Of a stretch of 64,000 bases of DNA, positions 54,976 to 64,000 are shown one piece after another. The position numbers were made by a program, and so were the translations under genes. The first letter of the stretch is position 1; every line of letters begins with the position of its first letter. The notes beneath the pieces were generated by a model, which saw only the letters and a list, made by a program, of their open reading frames with translations, had not been told where the DNA came from and made no database searches. Source of the stretch: Choristoneura fumiferana. Taxonomy: Eukaryota > Arthropoda > Insecta > Lepidoptera > Tortricidae. The stretch spans positions 634,274-698,273 of the forward strand of contig NC_133483.1 of the NCBI RefSeq assembly GCF_025370935.1, written 5' to 3'.

Positions 54976-55362
54976 CACCTTGCTTACAATATTGAAAGGA
55001 AAATTGTTAAAAAATCAACCTAGACCTATCATCCATTTTATAGCAATGCATCCTCGCTTATCGCGGTAACGATAAATTCCTCGTCCGCCGCTTCGCACAG
55101 CGCGCGACCACACCGCGTCACTCCCTTACCTTTTCGCCTTATTTCACCAGCCTTCCTTTTGTTTCGAGCCCATTTCTTTATTTTGTTGCCAATCTTATTA
55201 TTTCGCTCGCTACTGTTGCCCGCATTGCAACGCTGGCTTCGTTTTTGCTCGCATTGCTCTGGAGCAGCGCGGGGAATGAAGTAATACAGTCCAGGATTCC
55301 CAGGTATTGTGTATTTGTTGGCATCATCGTTTTTTCAACGCGTCGTACCCCCGCGAGCTTAC
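54976..55362. other. No gene; GC-richer patch
   Basis: GC rises at 55060-55280 ('cctcgtccgccgcttcgcac'). No frame, RNA gene or splice context is convincing. Confidence 0.35.
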
Positions 55363-55690
55363 GAGTTATATAATCATCATCCCCAGCCTATATACGTCCC
55401 ACTGCTGGGCACAGGCCTCCTCTCAGAACAAGAGGGCTTGGGCCATAGTTCCCACGCGGGCCCAGTGCGGATTGGGAACTTCACACGCACCATTAATTGC
55501 TTTGCAGGTTTGTGCAGGTTTCCTCACGATGTTTTCCTTCACCGCAAAGCTCGTGGTAAATATCAAATGTAATTCCGCACATGAATTTCGAAAAACTCAG
55601 AGGTGCGAGCCGGGATTTGAACCCACGACCCTCTGCTTGAGAGGCGATAGGTCAAACCACTAGGCCACCACGGCTTATGAGTTATGTAAT
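55363..55690 (-). mobile_element. tRNA-headed SINE, full length, minus strand
   Basis: GAGTTATATAAT (55363-55374) and GAGTTATGTAAT (55679-55690) flank a complete SINE. On the minus strand it starts 'agccgtggtggcctagtggt' and ends 'gggacgtatataggctgggg'. One mismatch in the 12-bp duplication shows it is fairly young. Confidence 0.92.
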
Positions 55691-55779
55691 ATCAAGCTTA
55701 AAACAGTGAATGACGATTAAAGATGACTGAAATACCAAAATTTTAATTCATCCGCGTTAAAGTAGGTGAAGTTATCCAT

Positions 55780-55877
55780 CCGCGTGGGACCAACAGTTCA
55801 AGCTTTCTTACTCTAAAAGGCCTGTGAGCATTGCAGCAGCAGTGGTCGCATAAAGGCCAAGATGATGATGATGATAA
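55780..55877 (+). mobile_element. SINE-tail remnant
   Basis: 'gcgtgggaccaacagttcaa', 'aggcctgtgagcattgcagc' and a 'gatgatgatgatga' tail match the last third of the SINE in a diverged form. Confidence 0.55.
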
Positions 55878-57309
55878 AAGTTTTGTAAAAACTGCGAGAA
55901 ACAAAAGCTTGGTATGTTGCCTCGGCATTGGAATAGCGACAAGCTACAAAACGGGCGCCCGTGTTACACAGACACCTACTTAAGTTCTCCTTTTTAGGCA
56001 GAAAGGGGGGTGGGAGTTTCATGTCTTTGGGCTAATTAAGGTGAACATGCGCACGCGCCGCTCGCGTTAATCACGCTGCCCCCCGCGCGACACCGACTTG
56101 CTTTTAGCGATCATGTTAGCGTAATCTTAGGAATCCCAATTATATTTCAACTGGCTAAGGAACCAGCCTTAAATGAGACAACTCGATAAGTGGATAAAAA
56201 TGTCAATTAACGAAATGGAGCCTAAAAACCTTTTTGGTAATTCTGTATAAGGCTGGCTCGAATCGTTTGAGGTGGTAAAAAATATTCTAAGAATTCTGGG
56301 GTTCGTTCTAATTTCTCGTGTTTGCAGTGCAAAAAGTTCGAGACTGTGTCTTTCGGATACGTCGAACAATCGCTTGCCTGAATTTATTGAGTCGTACGTA
56401 AAATAAATAAAGCGCCTATGTATGGGTATGTAGACAGTCGCTCGCGCAGGATTGATCTTAAACATCAGCTGTCTGTCCGCTCGCTACAGGGTGCTCCGGA
56501 ATTGCAAATGAAGTCGAGGCAATGCGAGCATTTATTTCCAAGAGTAATGCAGATAAAGTAAGGCATATTAGAATTCTGTTGTCGTTGTAACGTCTTTATT
56601 CAATTACACTAAATTGTCATTTTCTAAGTGTGCAATAATATAATGTGTAAACATGAAAGATCTTCATTAATCTGACTCATTGCGGACGTTGATCAGACTA
56701 AAAAAATCTTCCTTGGTTTGGTTATATTTGCCTATAAAAGTGGTTGACATGACACCTAATGATAGACCTAATAATGCACGCCCTGTTAATTCGTGTACTA
56801 TTATCAGACCGTGCATTGTTAGGTTGCACATTCTACGCAATACTTACTAGGACACGTATAAACTGCACTCGTGCGCTATGAAAAGTGATATTTTCAAAAT
56901 TCTCAAAAGAAGGGAAACTAGGACATTACATAGTATTGGACGGAGGTGAAGCTGCAAGCACAAACTGGTAGAAAGCTTACCTACCTACTACCTAGGTACA
57001 TACAATCAGCTTCAAATAACTTATCATATTATTAAAGATGTCTTGCTTATTTCTATGCATAAAATTATGGCAGCAAATACAAAAATCTTCAAATAAATAT
57101 ATCATTATCCTAGCTAAGGCCGGCCGCACGCGAGCCCGCCAGCTAATGGCGCAGCGCGACTAACACATCCTGCCCGCGACGCTGTCTGCGGCCGGTCGAC
57201 GGCTTGCGACATGGTGTCAACAGATCCTTAATAGACGAGTTTTTTAAGTTTAATCTGATCAACGATCTATCTCCCGATGGTAAGCAAAAAGTTCAGTAGC
57301 CGCTTATTT
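55878..57309. other. No supported gene
   Basis: GC-rich patches lie at 56040-56100 and 57115-57215 ('ggccggccgcacgcgagccc'). A 98-codon minus-strand frame at 56169-56465 has no recognised domain. Confidence 0.4.
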
Positions 57310-57470
57310 GAACCGTCTTAGTCTAACGTCTTGAATGAAGACTGCGGAATGGGACATCCACCAACGAGATCTACAGGTGACCTGGTTGAAGCCGCGAGTT
57401 CATGGTGGACGCAGGCCGCTTTCAACCGAATCAAGTGCAGGTTTAACAGTGGACGTTCTACGGCTGATAA
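57310..57470 (+). pseudogene. LINE ORF2 C-terminal remnant (family RTE1)
   Basis: One frame reads GHPPTRSTGDLVEAASSWW, then TQA, recognisably the GRPPTRWxDDLxKxAGSxWM tail seen elsewhere. A following 'cagtggacgttctacggctg' matches the end QWTSFG in another frame. Confidence 0.6.
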
Positions 57471-57476
57471 TTTAGA

Positions 57477-57804
57477 GAGCGGATTTGAAGTAGCGATTAC
57501 AAGTTTAATATGGATATGACTAGTGCGATTGGTCAGAGATAGATTTATTTATTAGATATCATGTAGTTAAGTGGTCTTACAGTTATCTTATTACTTACTT
57601 ACTTACCGTAATGCAATCTTATAGATAATTAAATTAAATAAATGTTATTCTTGCAACAAACTAGTAAAGGAAAATAAATAAATAAATCATAAATCCTTTG
57701 TGTCAATACATGACCTTTCTACAGTTAATACGAAAAATAAAATAAATACTTAATTGTACTAGTCTTATCCATATTAAAATTGTAATCGCTACTTCAAATC
57801 CGCT
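57477..57804. repeat. Inverted repeat, 47-bp arms
   Basis: The left arm (57477-57524) holds 'gcggatttgaagtagcgatt' and 'taatatggata', ending 'gactagt'. The right arm (57758-57804) is its near-exact reverse complement. About 230 bp of AT-rich DNA lies between. Class not clear. Confidence 0.8.
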
Positions 57805-59504
57805 GTCTAATAATGATGACGGTAATGAGTGTAATCTCAATTTTCAAAACACGACCGTCTCTAGGTCAATACTCAGGCTAAGCTATCTCGCAGAGCCGCA
57901 GTATATTCCAGCATAGCATCTGCGTTTTACATCACAATCGTCGCGCGAACCTGTGCCAGTATGATAGCTGATAGCTCCGATGTTTGTACAGCCGGCGACT
58001 GCTGTTGAGCTATTCTAAGTTTTCGCATCAAAGCGTCTAGAAATGTCTCGTTTTCGAGGACTGAAACTATGTGATCATGGGACAAGAAATCTGACTTAAG
58101 ATCAGAATTATCCACTATAAAAGAAGTTAAATATCTTGAAATACAGGTTTTGAAATATGTTGATCTGTGTAGTCACGAAGGGTATCAACTACTGACCGGA
58201 TACTCTGTAGGTATATTTACGAGTATATTATATTAGGTTTGCACTTTTTATTTATTTCAGATCCATATTAATATTATCGTCGTCTTCATCAGCGACATAT
58301 TAGTCGTTAGGACGACTAGGTCTCCCCTATAGACCTCCAATTACTTCGGTTAAAGGAAGTGACCTGTATCCACCTAGTAACAATATAAAGTGTAAAAATT
58401 TGGATGTTTGCATGTTTGGATGTACGAGTTTGTTACTCCAATACGCAAAAGCGGCTCCAAGGTACAATGTATTTGCCGAACGCTGGAAACTGTGATACAG
58501 AAACGCAGACATAAACTGACCAGAATACGTGCACCCGACTGTACAAGATATACAATACCTACAACCGTATAGCTCTGTCTAGCAGTCACATAGCGTGTAT
58601 GTCTGGGTATATCAGATTGTCTTTAGCAGACATGGGATGGAGTTGTATCGGAATTCATAAAGTTGAAGAGCATAATTGGACGAAATACATGGTTCATTTG
58701 ATGTAACGCAGTTTAAGGTGCAACCATAAACTAGAGGAAGTTTTTTGATCTTGTAATATACAAATTACAATCACTCCTGCTGGCTCGTGCTGAGGCACCG
58801 ACCGACTTCAGACTGGTAGAAAATTATTTTCATGGTTTTTTGTAGTCGGTTTTCTAGATATGCACTCAGTCTCAGAGCCGTGTCGCTTTTGCAAGAAAAA
58901 AATGCGAATGACCGACATACTGGCGCTGCAAGTTGATTCCAAAGTTTCACCGTACATGGCGAAAAATTCCGCAAGAAATCTATGGGTGGTTTGGCTTCTT
59001 TTCAATTACCTAAATATTATCTTCAACGAAACTAACTTAATAATCATAATTCGTGCCAAGATGTACCTAAAAGAATATTTAGAGGCTATGAAATAGACTA
59101 CCAGGTAGGTATTAAAAAAAAGGCAGTGACGAGCAAGGCTGCGCCTGCTCACGTTCGCGGAAGGCGCCTAATGAAGATTTTAATTGGGTGCCGTGTGTGT
59201 GTCCGGATTTATCAGAAACAGACGTGAAAATAAGTGTGTGAACTGTAAATGTCCGTTATTACCAATAACATTCCACAGGATTCTGGTTAAGTATGTCTTA
59301 TGATAATAATATGTGGAATAAAAAAATGGTGTCAAAAATTTCCCTAAAAATGTAAAATGAGTTTAATTATTTGCTGGAAAGAATCATTGGCAAATAGAAA
59401 CCGTTCTATGACTATATATAAAAAAAATGAAGTGAAAGTCGTTTTAAATTCTACACCCTAATCTGAGTAAAACAACAACAAATAAGTAATGTAAAAAAAT
59501 ATCT
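57805..59504. other. No supported gene
   Basis: A 'cgaccgacttcagactggta' to 'tttgtagtcggttttctaga' piece at 58798-58860 looks like an old repeat. Frames at 57927-58115 (-), 58327-58589 (-) and 58771-59096 have no domain. Confidence 0.4.
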
Positions 59505-59605
59505 TTCATAAGTTGAAAAACCCGCGCCACAGTCATTTCAAAGTTGAAATCTGTATAAACGACTAAACCGATTTCAATAAAACTTAACTAAACCATCTCG
59601 GTTAA
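59505..59605 (+). repeat. R3 remnant
   Basis: 'agttgaaaaacccgcgccac' and 'gactaaaccgatttcaataa' match the first half of R3. Confidence 0.55.
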
Positions 59606-59699
59606 ACTATCTTTTGTTAGCAACTACTAACAATAGCGGAGACACTAAGTGCGTCAAATTATGACACTTTCTGTAAAAAACTCATAATTAAGTAGTAGT

Positions 59700-60125
59700 A
59701 ATTTTTTGGGGCTAACTTTGGGGGCGGCAGACGTGAGCTTACCTTCGGAATCCAAAAGCTTAATGGTTAGGTACTTTCAGTTTTTTATTTTTTATTTATG
59801 GCGGTGGAAGCATTCTACACTTCCACTGAACGTAGATATAGTTAGTGTTTAGTTTTGTAACTAAGGGACCCCTACATCCCTGTATTATTATTATTATTAT
59901 TATTTGTATTTTTTTGCTTTAATTTGTATACCTACTGTAGTTTTTAAGTATTTTATTGGTAATTATTTTATTTTGAAAAAATGACTTTCTGCCAAGTTTC
60001 TTGCGGCGCATTCTTCTTGGCAATGATGGTCTTTCCGAAAGCGCTGGTAGTTTAAAAATGACGGGTAAAAGTGCCCATTGCGGCCTATTTACTAAATAAA
60101 TGATTTGAATTTGAATTTTGAATTT
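59700..60125 (+). mobile_element. LINE family B 3' end with (GAATTT)n-like tail
   Basis: Same blocks as 38351-38780, including 'ttcttgcggcgcattcttct' and 'tttccgaaagcgctggtag', with an (ATT)n run at 59886-59908. Confidence 0.85.
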
Positions 60126-60349
60126 AAATTTCTCATTTACCTTCTAAAATGTGCAAATGTAGTACAATCATTTCATGACTCATAAAAGGCTTACCGTGTG
60201 CTTGATTAAAATAAACCATTTGTCTCTCGGCAATTCGATAAATCGTCGAACTACAAATTCCACACAAATGGAGTTACAGACAATAATTTATGTCAATAAA
60301 ACAAACAATTGATGCAATACAGCCAATATAAGCAATAGACATTTTTCAA

Positions 60350-60660
60350 TCAACTAAAGTCTAGTTTAGATTTGCAAGTAAAATGGTTTAAGTTGTATTA
60401 CATTACTAAGTCGTAGGTACAGGAAGAGAGCTTAAAGTGATCAATCGAGCGCAGCATTGTTATAATACTTGTAATACTTGCACGATTTTTCTTGCAGGGC
60501 AAAAGTGGGCTAAAAGCCGAGTTTAGACTTGCAAGAAAAAGCAAGTAGCATTACATTGCGGCGCTCGATTGACCACTACAAACTCGTTGGCTTTACGGCC
60601 TCGCAATGTAATGCAACTAGCACGATTTTTCTTACAAGTCTAAACTCGGCTTAAGAAATT
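60350..60660. mobile_element. MITE family F, one clear copy and one older adjacent copy
   Basis: In the clear copy (60516-60650) 'gccgagtttagacttgcaag' is mirrored by 'cttacaagtctaaactcggc', and 'tagcattacattgcgg' is mirrored inside. The older copy (about 60360-60505) shares 'agtttagatttgcaagta', 'cgagcgcagcattgt' and 'gcacgatttttcttgcagg'. Confidence 0.75.
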
Positions 60661-62587
60661 GACTTGACCTAGATCTAAGATTGCTTGTGACGGACTGACG
60701 GATTCGAACGCGTCATGGTTTAAAAAAAAGACTTATTATTGACACCTGTCAATATATCTAAAGTTATCAGTCGTGAAGAGTCAGGTGGGATCCCGAATAT
60801 TGCGTATGGGTTTAAATCGGATATGAATATCAGAAGATGAATATTTTTGGCCTTATGTGTTGTTTAAACAAAACATGCCTATGTCATTTACATTGAAACC
60901 ATTGATTTTACAAGCTTTTATTCAACTTGGCATGTTTGTTGTTGTTATTGTTTTAGTTGGAATCTTGCAAGTCAACTTTGACCCACTTCTATGGGTAAGA
61001 TAGAGCTGAAATTTGGTACACATATGTAGGTTGGATGACAATGCAATAACAGTCAGCAAAAACGCTTGGATTGAAAATTATATTTTTAATAGAAACTTCT
61101 TCTAAGCAGCTTATGAAAATTACAACGGTAAATATTTTCAAACATAGTAAAATTAACTAGGGGGCATCCATACAAATCCCTTCCTATTGATAAATCAACT
61201 GGCAAGGCGTTGTTTATAAGGTGACCGGTTCGTTCTTGCGCCTCATAGAATAAATTTAGTCTCTAGTTAGCAAAGAATCAATGAAATCCGTAATGTCTAG
61301 TTCTTGGTGCCACGACATTTCAGCAAACAATATAAAAACACAGGTTTCACGTCACAAGCATGTTTACGGCGGAGCAGCGATCGTATCGCCGCAGCGCTCA
61401 ATGGCCGCTTGCACCGAAATAAACACGAAAAACTGAAAAACACGCAATACGACTATTACCGCATAACCCCGGCGTGTACGACTGATTCGATTTACCAACG
61501 AGAATAGAGACTGACGGAAAATCAATCGCGCGACTCGGCACGCGAAGCTTAACACCAAAATAATGTAAATTATTGCTCATAAAAGTGTCATTTTCGACGT
61601 ACTCGTGACGTCACGGGCGAGCCGCGACGACTCGCTAGCGCCACACGCTACCCGAATAACAACGAACCGCCAACGTGGGTAGACTCAAAACCGCTTGTGC
61701 TTCAGCCACGACACAAGAACCTTCGCAAAATCGTTTTCGTTCAAACTGTCCCCCCGCTTTGTTATCTTTACCTCCAACGTCACCGTTGCATGTCTACTGT
61801 ACACAGTAACTTTTAAAAAAGTTTAAAATCGGAAAATTTCGCGCAACTGTCATGAAAAGTCAGAAGGAATCAAATTGTAGATTCGTATTTAAAATAGGAC
61901 AAAACCTGTCAGGGCAGTAAACCTCGGATAAGTGTGTGTGCACGCGTCTGCACGCACACACACATCGGCAGGGAGACGATCATTTACATACGGCGGGCAG
62001 GAGGGAAGGAGAGGACCGAGGGCGGCCCGAGGGACCGCCGCGGCGCCCCGGGAGCGCAGGGTAGACAGAGACCACTATACTGCTATCCTGAGCTAAAAAA
62101 ACGAATTGTGGGCGGGGGATTACATTATAGTAGCGAAAGTAATCGATATTCCGCTTCAGTACGAGTTTGTTAGTACTGCAGCGATGCAGTCTAAATATGT
62201 AAGGTGGTTAGGTCACAGGCGTTTTTATATGCGTCGGGCAGTCTTGCAGAGGTGTCAAGGACCTGGGAAGTGGAGTCTCTCTGTTTCGCCGTAGACGTTC
62301 GGCGGCGAATGTAAATAGCGGCGTGTCGGGCCGCGGCCTAATTTACATACAGCTGACTTCTTTACAACCAAGTCGTACGTACGACGCGTTGGAAGGTCAG
62401 CGATTCGCAGTATTTGTGCAGAGACTGCTTGCCAACAATGAGTCGGTTAAACTTGGGTCTTCTTACCCAAACCAGCTACTCACAGGCAGTTGTTGCATCT
62501 GCTTGTCATATTGCTTCAAAACAGTTTTAACATAAGGCAGTCGAATTGGAAGAATCTACTCGCTTGGTTATAGCATTACTGGCTCAA
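60661..62587. promoter_or_regulatory. No gene found; possible promoter or first-exon region (weak)
   Basis: GC-rich stretches at 61360-61420, 61600-61690 and 61925-62350 stand out. They include 'tgacgtcacgggcgagccgc' near 61606, a (CA)/(GT) pair 'gtgtgtgtgcacgcg', and a purine-rich 'gcaggagggaaggagagg'. The frames at 61934-62173, 62106-62294 and 62323-62535 overlap and have no domain. Composition would fit a CpG-rich promoter or untranslated exon, but nothing proves it. Confidence 0.2.
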
Positions 62588-62760
62588 ATTCAAATCATTT
62601 ATTCAGCAAATAGGCCGCAATGGGCACTTTTACACGTCATTTTTTAAACTACCACCGCTTTCGTAAAGACCATCATTGCCAAGAAGAATGCGCCGCAAGA
62701 AACTTGGCAGAAATTCATTTTTTATTCAAAATTATATAATTACAAATAAAATACTAAGAA
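62588..62760 (-). mobile_element. LINE family B 3' end
   Basis: Starts with the tail 'ttcaaattcaaatcatttat', then 'aataggccgcaatgggcact', 'ctaccaccgctttcg' and 'gaagaatgcgccgcaagaaa'. Truncated soon after. Confidence 0.85.
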
Positions 62761-63099
62761 ATTACAGTAGGTATACTATTAAAGAAAAAAATCACAACAA
62801 ATACTAATAATAAGGCTAATCACAGATCAAAATAAATAAAACATTTCGGGCATACTTCGACTGCAAATACAACAAAACGCTATGACATTAGGGCTTTTAA
62901 GGAAAGGGCTTATACTTTCTTATAAGGCCGGCAACAGAACAATGACTCGCGAGTAGTTATTACTCATGGGCAGAGGTAATCATTTCTCATCAGATGACCC
63001 GCTTGCTCATTTGCCTCCCTCTCGTAATAAAAAAAATATTCATTATTTTCTAATAATCTAATTAGATTATTTTAAGCTAGCCTACATATATTAAGGATC
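62761..63099 (-). repeat. R1-like or LINE-tail fragment in AT-rich DNA
   Basis: 62880-63034 holds 'tagggcttttaaggaaaggg', 'actcatgggcagaggtaatc' and 'tcagatgacccgcttgctca'. It relates to the fragment at 32009-32080; no coding capacity. Confidence 0.5.
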
Positions 63100-63310
63100 A
63101 TCGTCATCAACAGCCTACAGCAGTCCACTGCTGGACATATCTATCCCATGGCGCGCCACAACACTGTCTTCAGCCCCTTGCATCCATCCGCCGCCAGCGA
63201 CCCTCTTAAGGTCGTCCGTCCACCGTGCCTCAGGACGCCCTACACTAACGTTTTCCCGTCCGTGGTCTCCATTCGAGGACTCGTCTGCTCCACCGTTCAT
63301 CGGTCCTGCG
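63100..63310 (-). pseudogene. LINE ORF2 C-terminus (family RTE1-like)
   Basis: The minus strand reads NGDHGRENVSVGRPEARW, TDDLKRVAGGGWMQGAED, then 'SVVARHGIDMS' after which the usual AYVQQW ending is replaced out of frame. The tail 'tgatgacgatgatc' resembles the ATG-type tail of RTE1. Confidence 0.75.
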
Positions 63311-63399
63311 ACAGACGTGGCCAGCCCAATGCCACAAGCAGGTATATTAAGGTTGATTACGTCAAAAATATATTTCAGCCATTAATAAAATATATTACA

Positions 63400-63605
63400 T
63401 ACGAAAATACAAACTGATGCATACAAATTTCTCCCATGCACCACACATTTCAGACTTTGTCCACATTTGTAGAGGTTATAGCACGCAGCACTGGTCACTT
63501 CCCAGCGCTGGTCTTTTTTGTGGATTTCACGGGATGACCGTAAAAGTAGCAAATTTGGAGTTAAAATAAGAAATACAAAAAGACTCCAAAAACCATTCTA
63601 TTACC
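63400..63605. mobile_element. tRNA-like element, diverged copy
   Basis: 'gaaaatacaaactgatgcat', 'gaggttatagcacgcagcac', 'cccagcgctggtctttt' and 'tttcacgggatgaccgtaaa' link it to 28726-29105 and 41035-41315. The tRNA-like core is mostly lost. Confidence 0.55.
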
Positions 63606-63894
63606 TACTCATAAATAAGAGCTTCAACACCACTAGGACCGCAGCATCAAAGTGTCTTTTAGCGAATCCCAAATCCTACTCAGCCGTAACCACACGCCCC
63701 AGCATCCCTTAAAGACATCTTGATTATTGATACCGGAAGGGTCAGCCAAATGAGCCGCGAGGCATTTGACGCATAATTTCACCAGGGACCTCTGCTGCCC
63801 TGGTCACTGAGGGTCCCGATTCAATCGACTATTCATCGTTTACTACCAATATCATGAAACGTTAATGTCGATTTACACGAACAAAGTCGCGTGT
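63606..63894. other. No recognisable feature
   Basis: Nothing identified. Confidence 0.35.
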
Positions 63895-64000
63895 AAAAGC
63901 TTCATCATCATTCCAGCCTTTTACGTCCCACTGCAGGCAACTGGCCTCTCAGAATGAGGCTTGCGCCCTAGTTCCCACGCGGGCCCAATGCGGATTGGGA
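63895..64000 (-). mobile_element. SINE, cut by window end
   Basis: The 3' part of the SINE in minus sense: 'catcatcattccagcctttt', 'acgtcccactgcagg', 'gttcccacgcgggcccaatg'. The head would lie beyond the window. Confidence 0.85.

Noticed and set aside
55307..55663. 118- and 87-codon frames as genes
   Set aside because: They read through the minus-sense SINE.
61934..62173. 79-codon Arg/Gly-rich frame as a gene
   Set aside because: Explained by local GC and purine bias; overlaps other frames and has no domain.

Overview
The window looks like repeat-dense intergenic or intronic DNA of a moth or butterfly (Lepidoptera). The clues are insect-type TTAGG telomere-like motifs inside repeats, a decayed non-LTR retrotransposon whose ORF1 resembles the FP25K-like C-terminal domain usual in lepidopteran LINEs, a tRNA-headed SINE whose tail carries the 'cccagcagtgggacg' motif, and dozens of short inverted-repeat elements in AT-rich DNA. 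Family assignments rest on recognition of motifs; no search was run.

I find no intact cellular protein-coding gene. The one convincing host gene is an initiator tRNA-Met (17706..17777, minus strand) with a poly-T terminator. One GC-rich island at 44.0-44.15 kb could be an internal exon or a regulatory cluster of CCGGAAGT and TGACGTCA motifs. Two other GC-rich stretches (13.6-14.0 kb and 61.3-62.4 kb) could hold promoters or untranslated first exons.

Layout: 0-5.5 kb holds MITEs, SINE fragments and copies of a repeat with TTAGG units, then a 100-N assembly gap. 5.55-10.5 kb is the body of a CR1/Jockey-type LINE: the ORF1 C-terminus, an unusual 355-codon Cys-motif repeat frame, then a frameshifted endonuclease-reverse transcriptase ORF2 and a simple-repeat tail. 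10.7-12.6 kb holds three inverted-repeat elements, one of 835 bp. 12.6-28.7 kb is sparse: the tRNA, MITEs and old repeats. 28.7-33 kb is a cluster of LINE 3' ends, a tRNA-like element and a CpG-rich MITE. 35.2-37.3 kb holds a hAT-type MITE with an exact 8-bp target duplication and a 407-bp direct duplication. 38-45 kb holds SINEs with target duplications, MITEs, a 5 x 71-bp minisatellite and the GC island. 46-64 kb continues with LINE 3' ends, SINEs, a second hAT-like element and weak GC islands, and ends inside a SINE.

The pieces do not form a pathway; they record successive mobile-element insertions. The most interesting is the 5.5-10.5 kb LINE. Its frame between ORF1 and ORF2 keeps a repeated L-C-x-P motif in phase across unequal spacings and ends in a TAATG overlap with the ORF2 start, suggesting a real third coding segment and termination-reinitiation.
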